Source: Dastarcus helophoroides (Eukaryota > Arthropoda > Insecta > Coleoptera > Bothrideridae). From it: a DNA stretch of 64,000 nt. The notes under the pieces were generated by a model. That model was not told where the DNA came from and ran no database searches. It saw only the letters and a program-made list of their open reading frames with translations. Position numbers and translations under genes: made by a program. Below are positions 44,641 through 57,248 of the stretch, one piece after another (within the stretch, counting starts at the first letter, position 1; each line of letters opens with the position of its first letter). Where the stretch lies: positions 13,666,001 to 13,730,000 of the forward strand of contig CM053329.1 in the NCBI GenBank assembly GCA_028583605.1, read 5' to 3'.

Positions 44641-45590
44641 CAGATTAGTCAAGTTATCACTTTTAATTTTTAAGAATGTACACAGACTCAAATACTCTGA
44701 CATTCTGGTGTTAACCGCTAAGAGACCATCAAAAGTTCATAAAATTATGTAAATACCATTACAGTACACAAGTAAATATTGTAAATTCCGCCGAGAATAT
44801 GAAAGATGCTTTTAAGATAATATTCCATTCGTTATACTTAAGCCACTCGTAATAATTAATCACGAAATTAATAGCTGAAAAGGTTAGCAAATAGAAAGTC
44901 AATCAAACACGAATAACCTATTCATTTGTGGCCCGATTTAGCTCGAAATACGCCGTAAATATCTTTAACTCCATAATCATCTATATTTTTACGTGGCGAA
45001 CAAACATTGCAAATAAATCAATACTCGATAAAGAAAGAATGTGACTTCCCCTTCGTATCTGATTGCGTTCTTACATACCATCAGAACGGTGGCGGATTTC
45101 TAATATCGTTTTATTTATTGATTCAGTTTTGAATAGCGCCTTTAAAAAGGCCATTTTTCCCATCGACATACCAGCGCCAGGCGCGATAAGCTTAAAATTA
45201 CACCATTTCCGTGAAGTTAGATTAGATTAAAGAGCTCTAAACAATGGAGCTTTATCGCGAAATAATGTAGGATAATTTGGACGTACCATTAATTTATCTG
45301 CTTTTTTTATATTCCTGCAGCGATATTAGCGGCGAACGTAGGTGTGTAACAAGCGAATATTTCTTAATTATCTGTTTGTTCCGTCTAATCTACTGCTAGG
45401 TGACCACATTGTTTAACATGGGAAAGAAATTGTCAGTTTAATTGGCCAAACTAACCGCAGAGGAAAAATAATTGGCGAGCAGCTGCCGTTCTATGGTTAA
45501 AAAATATCAGCATTGATACTACTGAAACTTTTACGCAACAGTTTTTTAAAAATAGTGTGATGGTAGCTTTTTATCAAGAATAAAATATTT
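44641..45590. other. Single-copy-looking sequence, nothing recognised
   Basis: Moderate complexity without repeats or coding signal. Confidence 0.35.
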
Positions 45591-45916
45591 CTGCATTTAA
45601 ATTTTTTGAAGTGATGTCTTTAGTTGTCCCGTTAGGCAATTTTGCTTGCTTTCTGTCCGGTTATATAGCCGCTTTCGTGTCTGTCTGTTCCGTAAAAATC
45701 TTGCGATCGATTTTAAACCAACTTCTCGTTGAGCTAGAAACTTGAAATTTTGAACATAGTTCAGATGTGGATGACAATGCAATATTCTAATTGAATGGTG
45801 ATAAGTAGAGCCCGGAAGTTGTGGCAGTAAAAAAGTTAAGTTTTGGTGCCATAAATGGCAAAATAAAATGGCAGTTAAAACGTATAAAACGGCGTTTATA
45901 AATTTTGATTATTTTG
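45591..45916. other. Possible dispersed repeat, boundaries unknown
   Basis: AACCAACTTCTCGTTGAGCT then AGAAACTTGAAATTTTGAAC resembles motifs common in insect interspersed repeats. No termini could be defined and only this copy was seen in the window. Confidence 0.3.
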
Positions 45917-46241
45917 ATATTGTTGCGCGTTATCGGTTCAAATGATTAACACTTGGTGAATTGTAACCACTTTATTTCAAAACTGAACTCGGGACACTAC
46001 AACTGTTTAATTAATTAACTTATTCATTGACTTCTAGCTAACTCACTAAGTGAGGGAAAAGCGACCGCCTTATGTAGGTCTCGCTTCGGGTTCTAGAAAA
46101 ATCCAGCAGACAAGGCTTATCCTTTGCCGAAATTTCTGGAGCGCTTATCTGCCGTTTGACTTAGTATGGCGGCCGCTTCCCCTTATCAAATTTTCTAGAA
46201 AATTCCCAACTAAACTTTATAATTAGATTTTGTTACAATAT
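45917..46241 (-). mobile_element. Solo LTR, 317 bp, with 4-bp target duplication
   Basis: The LTR (45921-46237) on the minus strand begins TGTAACAAAATC and ends GATAACGCGCAACA, the TG...CA form. An AATAAA polyadenylation signal lies near 45972 in sense. ATAT precedes and follows it (45917-45920, 46238-46241). A 4-bp duplication suits Gypsy-type retrotransposons. No internal region or second LTR is nearby, so it is the product of LTR-LTR recombination. Confidence 0.75.
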
Positions 46242-46434
46242 GTATATGGAAAAAGACCTTTCTCTCATAGCAATGTGGCACCAGATTGATGTCACTTTCG
46301 TCCCCTCTGGCTTGTAGTCAACTGAAAATACATATTCAACCAGAAATTTTTATATTTCACAATTCATTTTTTTTGGGGAGGTTTCGAGTTTTTCCAACAA
46401 ATTCGTTTTTTTTTTAATTCAATTTTATTTGTTT

Positions 46435-46511
46435 GAACGGACTAGTCCTTGGTTATCTTCAAAAATTGAAATACAAATCTTGCCCCCTGAAACCAAGAAA
46501 GATTAAAAAAC
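46435..46511. mobile_element. Half foldback element
   Basis: GAACGGACTAGTCCTTGGTT to ACCAAGAAAGATTAAAAAA is the outer part of one arm only. The same truncated piece with the same flanks recurs at 49487 and 50275. Confidence 0.7.
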
Positions 46512-47700
46512 AATGTATTCTTGGAATTCGATTTTTTTTCCTTAAAATCTAACTTTCCCAAAGTTTCGAATTTTTATTTGAAAATTCGTCGTTTTTTGTT
46601 CGAAATTTCGTCGTTTCTCAAAATTCAGATTGTTCTGAAAATTTCGACTGTTTTTAAAATACGACTTTCCTCAGGTTTCTTAAAATTTAGCTATTTTTCA
46701 AATTTGATCGATCTTTTGATAAAAAAGTAAAACTCTTTAAAAAATATTTATTTACAAATTTTGGGTTTTGGAAATGTATTAATCTGACTTTCTCAAAGTT
46801 TCAAATTTTTATTTAAAAATTCGTCGTTTTTTGTTCGAAATGTCGTCGTTTCTCAAAATTCAGATTTTTCTGAAAATTTCGACTGTTTTTAAAATACGAC
46901 TTTCCTCAGGTTTCTTAAAATTTAGCTATTTTTCCAAATTTTATCGATCTTTTGATAAAAAAGTAAAACTTTTTAAAAAATATTTATTTACAGATTTTGG
47001 GTTTTGGAAATGTATTAATCTGACTTTCTCAAAGTTTCAAATTTTTATTTAAAAATTCATCGTTTTTTGTTCGAAATTTCGTCGTTTCTCAAAATTCAGT
47101 TTTTCGGAAAATTTCGACTGTTTTGTTGACTTCCCTCAGGTTTCTTAAAATTTAGCTATTTTTCCAAATTTGATCGATCTTTTGATAAAAAAGTAAAACT
47201 CTTTAAAAAATATTTATTTACAGATTTTGAGTTTTGGAAATGTATTAATCTGACTTTCTCAACGTTTCGAATTTTTATTAAAAAATTCATCGTTTTTTGT
47301 TCGAAATTTCGTTGTTTCTCAAAATTCAGATTTTTCTGAAAATTTCGACTGTTTTTAAAATACGACTTTCCTCAGGTTTCTTAAAATTTAGCTATTTTTC
47401 CAAATTTTGTCGATCTTTTGATAAAAAATTAAACTTTTTAAAAAATATTTATTTACAGATTTTGGGTTTTGGAAATGTATTAATCTGACTTTCTCAAAGT
47501 TTCAAATTTTTATTTAAAAATTCATCGTTTTTTGTTCGAAATTTCGTCGTTTCTCAAAATTCAGTTTTTCTGAAAATTTCGACTGTTTTGTTGACTTCCC
47601 TCAGGTTTCTTAAAATTTAGCTTTTTTTCCAAATTTGGTCGATCTTTTGATAAAAAAGTAAAACTGTTTAAAAAATATTTATTTACAGATTTTGGGTTTT
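46512..47700 (+). repeat. 235-bp tandem repeat within T-rich domain, five units
   Basis: GTTCGAAAT anchors lie at 46598, 46833, 47069, 47299 and 47534. Each unit holds CTCAGGTTTCTTAAAATTTA, then TCGATCTTTTGATAAAAAAG and TTTGGGTTTTGGAAATGTAT. The short + frames (46521, 46831, 47297) are repeats of one another and carry no domain. Confidence 0.85.
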
Positions 47701-48989
47701 GCAAATGTATTATATTTTTATAAAAAATATAACCCGCGAGAAAATTTTCTTTCAAAAAATTTAAACCTTGTTCTCAAATTTGGTTTTCTCTGCGAAATTT
47801 CCATTTTATTTCAAAATTGGCCAAATTCGGTTTTCTCTGCGAAATTTCCATTTTATTTCAAAATTGGCCAAATTCGCCTTTTTCTTGAAAGGATTACTTT
47901 TGTCAAAATTCGTCTTTTCTTCCAAAAATTATGATTCTATTCGTGAAATTTAACCTTTTTCAAATTAAAATTTCAATCCTTTCAAAATGTCGACTTTTCC
48001 CTCGAAAATTCGATCTTTTTCTCGATTATTTCTCCTATGTCGGGCTTTTTTTGTAAGTTTCGATTTTTTTAAAATCCAACTTTTTGGAATTCCTTAATTT
48101 TTGCCTCCAAATTTCGACATTTTTCTCGAAATTTAGACTTTATTATAAAATTCGTTTTTTTATTTTAAATGTATTACTAAAACTTGTCTTTTTTTCTCAA
48201 AATTTTGAATTTTTGTCTTCAAATTCGTCAGTTCTTTTTCAAATTTTTGCCATCTCTCAAAATTTGTTTTTTTTTGTGAAAATTTCGAATCTTTTCATAC
48301 TTCTAATTTTCAACTTCCACCTTATTAACCAAAATATGATTATTTTTGAAATTTGGTCGATTTTTTGATATAAAAACAAAGATGTGGAGAAAAATATTGA
48401 TTGGGAGATTTTGAAAAATAATTTTTGGAAGTTCTGTAAAAAGGGAAAGATTGCTTTTTTTGAACAGTTCAAATTTATCCCCAAATTTTCTTAAAACTGA
48501 AAAATTTTTTAAATTTTTCAAAGAAAGTCTAAACTTTGTCTGAAAAATTTCAATTCTATTTTGAAAATAACGACTTTTTCATCAAAAATCGTCTTTTCCC
48601 AAATTGAGAGTTTTTTTTAATTACAGATCGTTTTTTTTTTTAATTTTGACTTTATTCGTAAAATTCGACTTCTTTGTATTAGAATTTGACTTTTTGTGAA
48701 CAATTCTGGATTTTTTTTCAATTTTAGGTATTTTTCTTATAATGTGGAGCTTTTCCTCGAAATGTTGATTTTTTTTCGAAATTCTATTGTATTTCCTACC
48801 ACTGGCTTTTAGAACCTGATTTTTTCGAAATTTTCAGTGAATTTTTTGCCTTTTTCGTGAAATTTTGATTTTCATCTCTTTCCAGATTTAGAAACCTTAG
48901 TATTTCCTTGAAATTCGTCTTTTTCTCAAAATTTTGAATTTTTCCCTTAGATTTATTTTATCCCAAAATTCCCCTCTTTCTCTATATTC
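47701..48989 (+). repeat. T-rich degenerate repeat
   Basis: Same type as other T-rich domains. A short tandem duplication occurs near 47785-47875 (TTGGTTTTCTCTGCGAAATT repeated about 46 bp apart). Frames are phenylalanine-rich artefacts. Confidence 0.6.
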
Positions 48990-49486
48990 GTCGTTTTCGA
49001 AATTGTGATTTTTTTTAGATTTTTCTTTGAAAAATTTGATTTTCTAAAAAATGTTCAAGTCTTTGTCTCAAAAATCATTGTGTTTATCTTCGAATTATCT
49101 TTTTTCTGAAAACTTCGATTTTTTTAACAGAGCTTTCCTCAAATTTCAACTTACTTATCAAAATTTGTCTTTTTATCAAAATTTTGCGAACAATATTTGT
49201 TTGAGAACTTTCATATTTTTCAAAAATGAATTTTTCTAAAAAGATTAAAATTGCAAACAATTTTATTCACACTTCTTAGAAAAATTCTCAAAAAATTTGG
49301 CAAATGGAAATATTCATTTATTTTAAGATGTTACTTTTCTTCGAAATTTCGACTATTCTTTTCAAAGTGCGTCTTTTTTTCGACCTAAATCGAATTTTTA
49401 TATTTCAAAATTCGTTTTTTTCGTGGAGGTTTCGAGTTTTATCCAACAAATTCTTTTTTTTTTAATTCAATTTTTTTGTTGTTGTT

Positions 49487-49563
49487 GGAACGGACTGGTC
49501 CTTGGTTATCTTCAAAAATTGAAATACAAATCTTGTCCCCTGAAACCAAGAAAGATTAAAAAA
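49487..49563. mobile_element. Half foldback element, second copy
   Basis: GGAACGGACTGGTCCTTGGT onward; same truncation point as at 46511. It was copied with the surrounding 790-bp unit rather than inserted independently. Confidence 0.7.
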
Positions 49564-50274
49564 TAATATATTCTTGGAATTCGATTTTTTTCCTTAAAAT
49601 CTGACCTTCTCAAAGTTTCGAATTTTTATTTAAAAATTCGTCGTTTTTTGTTCGAAATTTCGTCGTTTCTCAAAATTCAGATTTTTCTGAAAATTTCGAC
49701 TGTTTTTAAAATACGACTTCCCTCAGGTTTCTTAAAATTTAGCTTTTTTTCCAAATTTGGTCGATCTTTTGATAAAAAATTCGTCGTTTTCGAAATTATG
49801 ATTTTTTTAGATTTTTCTTTGAAAAATCTGATTTTCTAAAAATGTTCAATTTTTTTCTCAAAAATCGTTGTGTTTATTTTCGAATTATCTTTTTTCTGAA
49901 AACTTCGATTTTTTTTAACAGATTTTTCCTTAAATTTCAACTTACTTATCAAAATTTGTTTTTTTATCAAAATTTTGCGAACAATTTTTGTTTGAGAACT
50001 TTCATATTTTTCAAAAATGAATTTTTCTAAAAAGATAAATATTGCAAACAATTTTATTCACACTTCTTAGAAAAATTCTCAAAAATTTGACAAATGGAAA
50101 TATTCATTTATTTTGAGATGTTACTTTTCTTCGAAATTTCGACTATTTTTTTCAAAGTGCGTCTTTTTTTCGACTTAAATCGAATTTTTATATTTCAAAA
50201 TTCGTTTTTTTCGTGGAGGTTTCGAGTTTTACCAACAAATTCTTTTTTTTTTAATTCAATTTTTTGTTGTTGTT

Positions 50275-50351
50275 GGAACGGACTGGTCCTTGGTTATCTT
50301 CAAAAATTGAAATACAAATCTTGTCCCCTGAAACCAAGAAAGATTAAAAAA
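50275..50351. mobile_element. Half foldback element, third copy
   Basis: Nearly identical to 49487-49563, including the flank AATAATATATTCTTGGAATT. Confidence 0.7.
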
Positions 50352-50985
50352 TAATATATTCTTGGAATTCGATTTTTTTCCTTAAAATCTGACCTTTTCA
50401 AAGTTTCGAATTTTTATTTAAAAATTCGTCGTTTTTTGTTCGAAATTTCGTCGTTTCTCAAAATTCAGATTTTTCTGAAAATTTCGACTGTTTTTAAAAT
50501 ACGACTTCCCTCAGGTTTCCTAAAATTTAACTTTTTTTCCAAATTTGGTCGATCTTTTGATAAAAAATTCGTCGTTTTCGAAATTATGATTTTTTTAGAT
50601 TTTTCTTTGAAAAATCTGATTTTCTAAAAATGTTCAATTTTTGTCTCAAAAATCGTTGTGTTTATTTTCGAATTATCTTTTTTCTGAAAACTTCGATTTT
50701 TTTAACAGATTTTTCCTTAAATTTCAACTAACTTATCAAAATTTGTTTTTTTATCAAAATTTTGCGAACAATTTTTGTTTGAGAACTTTCATATTTTTCA
50801 GAAATGAATTTTTCTAAAAAGATAAATATTGCAAACAATTTTATTCACATTCGTAGAAAAATTCCCAAAAAATTTGACAAATGGAAATATTCATTTATTT
50901 TGAGATGTTACTTTTCTTCGAAATTTCGACTATTCTTTTCAAAGTGCGTCTTTTTTTCGACTTAAATCGACGTTTTTTTCTCAAT

Positions 50986-52332
50986 TATTTTTAATAATTT
51001 TTTTCTGGAAAAGGTGACCTTTTGTCAAAGTTTATCTTTTTCTTGGTATTTCGATTTCTCCTCGAAATTCCGTTATATTTTTAATATTGGGCTTTTTCTG
51101 AAGGTTCAAACTTTTTTCCAATTTGACTTACCAGAAATTTTTACTGATTTCATAAAATTCAAATTTTTAACACAAACATATTTAGTTTTTCCGCGCACTA
51201 GCTTCTCGTAAAATAAGCCTTTTTCCTAAAATTCGCCTTTTTCTAAAAAAAGCGTATTTCTATAAATTTCGACTTTATTCTCAAAATTATACTTTTTTTT
51301 TCTTCCAAAACTCGCTCATTTTCAAAATTTTGCCGTTTTCCTTAATGTATGTTTTTTTCTGAAAAGTTTGGTCTGTTTAAATTTGATTTCCTAGAAATTT
51401 CAACTCGTGTATCAAGATTCGCATTATTCTCGAGATTTCAGATTGTAATTTCAAAATTCGATTTTTCTGAAATTTTCGATTTTTTCCGCGAAAGAATACT
51501 GTATGAAATTACAACTTCTTTTTCAAAATTCAACTTTCCTTGGAACTTACAACTTTTTTTTCACAAAATTTGACTTTTAGAAATTTCGATGTTTTCCGAA
51601 TTTTTTCGAGTTTTTCGATCTTTTCGAAATATTAATTTTTATTTTAATTTTGATTTTTGAAAACTTTTTTTCCCAAAACTGGTTTTCTTCTTCTCTAAAT
51701 TTCGACTATTATTCAAAAATCGTTCATGTTCTCAAATTATTTTCATTAATATTTAACTTTTTTTGAAAATTATTTTGAAATTTGACGTTGGGAGTTGTAG
51801 CTTGGTTTGTATAATTCGTCTAATTTTCGAAATTTTGACTCATCTGCATAATTCGTCTAATTTTTGAAATTTTGACTCAAAATTAGATTTATGGAAATTT
51901 GAACTCGAAATTAGATATTTTTTCTCTAAATAACATCTTAAAATTCGTTTATTTTTCCAAAACTGTATCGAAATTTTAATATGAAGTTGAAAATTCCAAG
52001 AAAGATTTCTTGTAAATTTCAAGATTGTCAAAATTTGAATAAGGTAAAGATTCTGATCTTTCGAAATTGCGTTTTTTTTTTCAAATGCTTTTTCACAAAA
52101 TTAGACTTTTGGAAATTTTGAATTTTTGTTTTTTCAATTTCGAAATATTTTCAAATATTTGGAAAGTTTCGATTTCTATTTTAAAATCGATTTTTAAACT
52201 GTTTAGTTATTTTTCGAAATTTCTACCCCCAGCTCATGAAATTAAATGAAAATACAATGTAGTTAAATGTTTACAAATACACAAGGTTTTTTAGAAATTA
52301 TGTCTTTTTTTGTTCATGGATTTTTCAATATA
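50986..52332 (+). repeat. T-rich degenerate repeat
   Basis: Loose T-run / AAATTTCGA pattern. CATAATTCGTCTAATTTT-type units repeat near 51808-51870. No coding sequence. Confidence 0.6.
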
Positions 52333-52373
52333 ATTAGTGCCTCCCCCTGAAGCAAAGTCTGCCTACACCATAG
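52333..52373 (-). mobile_element. hAT-type right terminus
   Basis: Minus strand from 52373 reads CTATGGTGTAGGCAGACTTT then GCTTCAGGGGGAGGC, resembling CAGTGGCGTAGGCAGA-type hAT ends with a decayed first few bases. The T-rich domain to the left would be its interior. No matching left end was found. Confidence 0.4.
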
Positions 52374-53186
52374 TTAATGGACCAGATATCAAAGACTCAT
52401 TAATCAAATAAAGATAAATTATGAGAATTATAATTATTATAAAATTTTAATTGAGACAATTTTATATTTTAATCTTTTTTTATGTCTTTCTTTTTCTGAA
52501 TATAAGGCAAACAAGGGCAATAGCACCAAAAATGGCACAATAAAATTTTAATTTTGGGTACTACAATTAATTAGAAAATTTAAAAAAAAATCACTAAGTT
52601 ATTGGCACCCCCATGAATGCTTATTAATTTAGTATTATTATTAGTATTATTTTTATTGAATAGTCGATTATCGCGCTTTATAAAGTCAACGTTAATCTGA
52701 AAATCAATGAAGCGGCGATGACTGCGTAAAACCTTGTACTCAAATAAAAATATAATCGTTGATTACAAGATAATAATGTTAATTAGAAAACGGTCGGACG
52801 GCTAAAAGGTTGGCATCGGCGAGGCACGAACTTAAACGCTTAAAATTTAACAGCAAAGCAGAATGAATACACGGGAATATATTATTACACATAAATTTCC
52901 ATCTCATTATTTTAGTGGAGCGTTCGTCTCCCCTCGTTTTGTCGACAACTCTCAGTTTTGTTTAACTTGACGGAAGAGTGTCACGTTATCTAACCCTCGT
53001 ACACCCCTTTCTAGTACCAGATGTGCGGTTAAATGAGTTAGGGAATATGTTTACACTTAGAAGAGTGCGTATACAAGAGGGTTGATCTAGCAGGAACCTT
53101 TTTTCTTGCCTAATATCTAAATTTACCCTCACCCTGGATTGCAACTGTTTACTTGCTACCTTGGAATCGACACACAATTAGGGGAA
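52374..53186. other. AT-rich sequence, nothing recognised
   Basis: No gene or repeat found. The minus frame 52986-53177 has no recognisable motif. Confidence 0.3.
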
Positions 53187-53412
53187 CGGTTATATGTACT
53201 TATAAGTGGCTATATGTACTTGTAAATGGCTATATAGACTTGTAAATGGCTATATGTACTTGTAAATGGCTATATGCACTTGTAAATGGCTATATGCACT
53301 TGTAAATGGCTATATGCACTTGTAAATGGCTATATGCACTTGTAAATGGCTATATGTACTTGTAAATGGTTATATGCACTTGTAAATGGCTATATGTACT
53401 TGTAAATGGCTA
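53187..53412. repeat. 20-bp minisatellite, eleven units
   Basis: TATATG(T/C)ACTTGTAAATGGC repeats with starts every 20 bp from 53191 to 53391. Variants TATATGTACT and TATATGCACT are grouped, with TATATGCACT in the centre, showing local homogenisation. Confidence 0.92.
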
Positions 53413-53590
53413 AATTATTCAGTTTCCATCTTATTGCCACAAAGTTTATTCTAAAAATGTTACACTTTGTGCTGTAATATTTGCTCTGATTATACACCTG
53501 AAAGCATCATTCTAGTTGTACCTGAAGTTACGTTAAATAGAAATTTGATAATCAATAAAAATAGTCATGCGAGCAAACACTGTTTTAAAG

Positions 53591-54430
53591 TATTACCAGT
53601 GGCGGCTGGCGTATAGGCACTGTGGAACTGCAGCACCCCCAATTTCGCTTTCGAGTTTTTTTTTTCTCAAAATTTTCTGAACACTACTTAAATTTTCAAA
53701 GAAGCTAAATTTGTTGAATATTGGAGAAAACACAAAATTATCGAAAAATTCGTACTTATCAAAAAACTTGAAGTTTTGAAAAGTCAAAATTTTGAAAAAA
53801 GTCAAAATTTTCAATAGTTCAAGTTTAGAAAGAATTCTTTTCTTTTCAGTCAAAGATTTAATTGGAAATATTTAAAAAAATGTATAAATAAAATTTTAAA
53901 AAAAGTTCGAACTTTTCAATAGTTCAAGTTTAAAAAGAATCTTTTCTTTTAAGTCGAAGATTTAATTGGAAATATTTTAAAAAATGTATAAATTAAATTT
54001 TTAAAAAAGTTATTACCAGTGGCGGCTGGTGTATAGGCAGTGTGGAACTGCAGCACCCCCAATTTCACTTACGAGTTTTTTTCTCAAAATTTTCTGTACA
54101 CTAGTTAAACTTTCAAAGGAGCTGAATTTTTTGAATATTGGAGGAAACACAAAATTATCGAAAAATTCATACTTATTAAAAAAGTTAAAATTTTGAAAAG
54201 TCAAAGAATCTTTTCTTTTAAGTCGAAGATTTAATTGGAAATATTTTTAAAAATGTATAAATAAAATTTTAATAAAAGTTCGATCTTTTCAAAAAAAATC
54301 AAGTTTTCAAAAAGAGTTGAAATTTTGAAAAAAAAAGTCGAAGTTTTGAAATAGAATCCAAATTTTACGAAATACACTTTTCATTACACAATTTTTTGTA
54401 GAAATTTTAAATTTTCCCTGATTTCTTTTT
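53591..54430. repeat. 420-bp tandem duplication of the element's left end
   Basis: TATTACCAGTGGCGGCTGG occurs at 53591 and 54011. The second copy includes the last six bases of the target duplication, so the duplication took place after insertion and carried host flank inward. The block TTAATTGGAAATATTTAAAA with AATGTATAAATAAAATTTTA recurs near 53860, 53950, 54230, 57825 and 58138. Confidence 0.78.
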
Positions 54431-54699
54431 ATAGAAATTTTAGGTTTCTTTCACGAAGTTTACGACATCTAAAAATCTATTTTGAAAAACTAATGTTTGT
54501 ATAAGTTTTGAGGAAGAAATCGATATTTTGAGATGTTAAATGTTAAAAAAGAAATTAAAATGTTAAGAAGGAGACTCAAATTTCGTTGAAAGCGTCAACA
54601 TTTTGAGAAAATAATTACAATTTCAAGAAAAAATCTAAATTCAACTCATCTCGCCTTTTACTATTTCTCTAAAAAATAAGTTAATATGGTATCTTCTAA

Positions 54700-57248
54700 T
54701 TTTTACCTCAAATCTCATTCTGTATGAAAATTTTGAGTTTTTTTCCAGATATTTCGATTTTTTTAGGAAATTTTGATTTTTTCTGCAGTTTCCATTTTTC
54801 CTAAATATTTCATAAAAATAATTTTTTTCGAAATTTCCACTTTTCCTGAAAGTGTTGTTCTTAAAATTTCTTCAAGAAATTCCAACTTCTCGAGACTTTT
54901 CTTTGTATTCCTCTAATTTGCTTTAAAAATGTCAAGTTTTTTTCACGACACTTTGACAATTTAAAGTTCATTTTATTTTGTAGATTTAGCAAAAAACGTT
55001 TGGAAAAAACCCTGAAAGCGCTATAAAAATTCCAACATTTTAGGAAAAACAAAAAAGTGTCGACTTTTTTGTGAAGATATTTCAATTTTTTCAAATTTTG
55101 ATTTTTTCTCTTAAGAAATTTTGCTTTTTTTCCTATGCAATTTGTATTTTTCTCTAAACATTTTATACAAAGAATTTTTTTGAAATTTCGACTTTTCTGG
55201 AAATTTTGTCTTTAAAATATTTTTTTTCCAAAAATTTTGATTTCTCTCAAATTTGTTTTGGAAATTTAAAAGTTTTTTAACTAAATTTTAATATCTCAAA
55301 GTTTATTTTATTTTGTAATTTTGATAAGAAACTGAAAATTATTAAGTATTAATTTAGGGAAAATAAACTTCAAATTTGCATAAAAATATGAAAACTTTGG
55401 GAAAAATATTGAAATTTCAAGAAAAAATGAACCTTGTAAATTTCAACCTTTTTTACAATTTGATATTTCTCTAAAAAAATTACTACTACTAGAACTAGAA
55501 AATTCTGAATCGGAGTTCCCAATTTTTATAGAAATGTTAAATTTATTCTTGAAATTCTCAAGTTCGAATTTAAAATTCAAATTTCGATAAAAATTTAAAG
55601 ATTAACATCAAAATTCAGGAGAAAGCAGATCATATTTCTAGAAAAAGTTGAAATTTCTCATTAGTAAAAAATATTTAAAAAAAAATAACATTTTGGGAAT
55701 TAAAGAAAAATAATTTTTTTTGAAATAAATTAATTGTCAACAATATTCTTATAATTTCGACTTTTAAAGTGGGAATTATTGAAATTTTTGAGAAAAAGAG
55801 TGCATTTCTAGAAGAGTCCCAAAATTTCGAAATTAAAATCCATCAAAATGTTGAAAAAAATTCTTTAACAATTTACTGTTCTAATTTAATTTTTTTCTAA
55901 TAATTTTGAAGTTCCAGAGAAATTTTAAAAATCAAATATTCCAGCTTGAAGCCAATTTTTTTGTGACTTCGAATTTTTACCTCAAATCTCATTTTGTGTG
56001 AAAATTTTGAATTTTTTTCAGATATTTTGATTTTTTTAGGAAATTTTGATTTTTTCCTGCAAAGTTTCCATTTTTCTAAGTATTTTATAAAAAAGAAATT
56101 TTCTCGAAATTTCCATTTTACCTGAAAGTGTTCTTCTTAAAATTTCTTCTAGAAATTCCAGCTTCTCCACACTTTTCTTTGTGTTCCTCTAATTTGCTTT
56201 AAGAATGTCAAGTTTTTTCACGACACTGACAATTTAAAGTTCATTTTATTTTGTAGTTTTAACAAAAAATGTTTGGAAGAAACCCTGTCAGCGCTATAAA
56301 AATTCCAACATTTTGGGAAAAACAAAAAAGTGTCGACTTTTTTGTGAAGATATTTCAATTTTTTCAATTTCGATTTTTTCTCTAAGAAATTTTGCTTTTT
56401 TTTCTATGCAATGTGTATTTTTCTCTAAACATTTTATATAAAGAATTTTTTTGAAATTTCGACTTTTCCTGGAAAATTTTGTCTTTAAAATATTTTTTCT
56501 TCTAAAAATTTTGATTTCTCTTCGAATTTGTTTTGGAAATTTAAAAGTTTTTTAACTGAAATTTTGATATTTTAAAGTTCATTTTATTTTGTAATTTTGA
56601 TAAGAAACTGAAAATTATTAAGTATAAGTTTAGGGAAAATAAACTTCAAATCTGCATAAAAATAAGAAAACTTTGGGAAAAATATTGAAATTTCAAGAAA
56701 AAATGAACCTTGTAAATTTTAACCTTTTTTACAATTTGATATTTCTCTAAAAAAATTACTACTACTAGAACTAGAAAATTCTGAATTGGAGTTCCCAATT
56801 TTTATAGAAATGTTAAATTTATTCTTGAAATTCTCAAGTTCGAATTTAAAATTCAAATTTCGATAAAAAAAAAGATCGAAAGTTTAAAGATTAATACTCA
56901 AAATTCAGGAGAAAGCAGATCATATTTCTAGAAAAAGTTGAAATTTCTCATTAGTAAACAACATTAAAAAAATAACATTTTCGGAATTAAAGAAAAAAAA
57001 ATGTTTTCGAAATAAATTAATTGTCAAAAATATTCTTATAATTTCGACTTTTAAAGTGGGAATTATTGAAATTTTATAGAAAAAGAATGCATTTCTAGAA
57101 GAGTCTCAAAATTTCGAAATTAAAATCAATTAAAATGTTGAAAAAAATTCTTTAACAATTTACTGTTCTAATTTAATTTTTTTCTAGTAATTTTGAAGTT
57201 CCACAGAAATTTCAAAAATCAAATATTCCAGCTTGAAGCCAATTTTTT
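54700..57248. repeat. 1.27-kb tandem duplication inside the giant hAT element
   Basis: TTTTACCTCAAATCTCAT at 54701 recurs at 55975 and the following 1.27 kb align closely, ending in both copies near CAGCTTGAAGCCAATTTTTT. It accounts for about 40% of the element. Confidence 0.82.

Larger units (their letters stand above)
48990..50985 (+). repeat. About 790-bp direct repeat, two and a half copies, each with a half foldback
   Basis: CTTTGAAAAATCTGATTTTC-type anchors lie at 49025, 49818 and 50605, spacing 793 and 787 bp. The copies are far more alike than the general T-rich repeat. The first two each contain the same truncated foldback at the same place. Confidence 0.82.

Noticed and set aside
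46242..52373. A single hAT element from about 46.27 kb to the end at 52373
   Set aside because: A weak CAATGTGGCACCAG left end can be imagined, but the 8-bp flanks (TCTCATAG and TTAATGGA) do not match.
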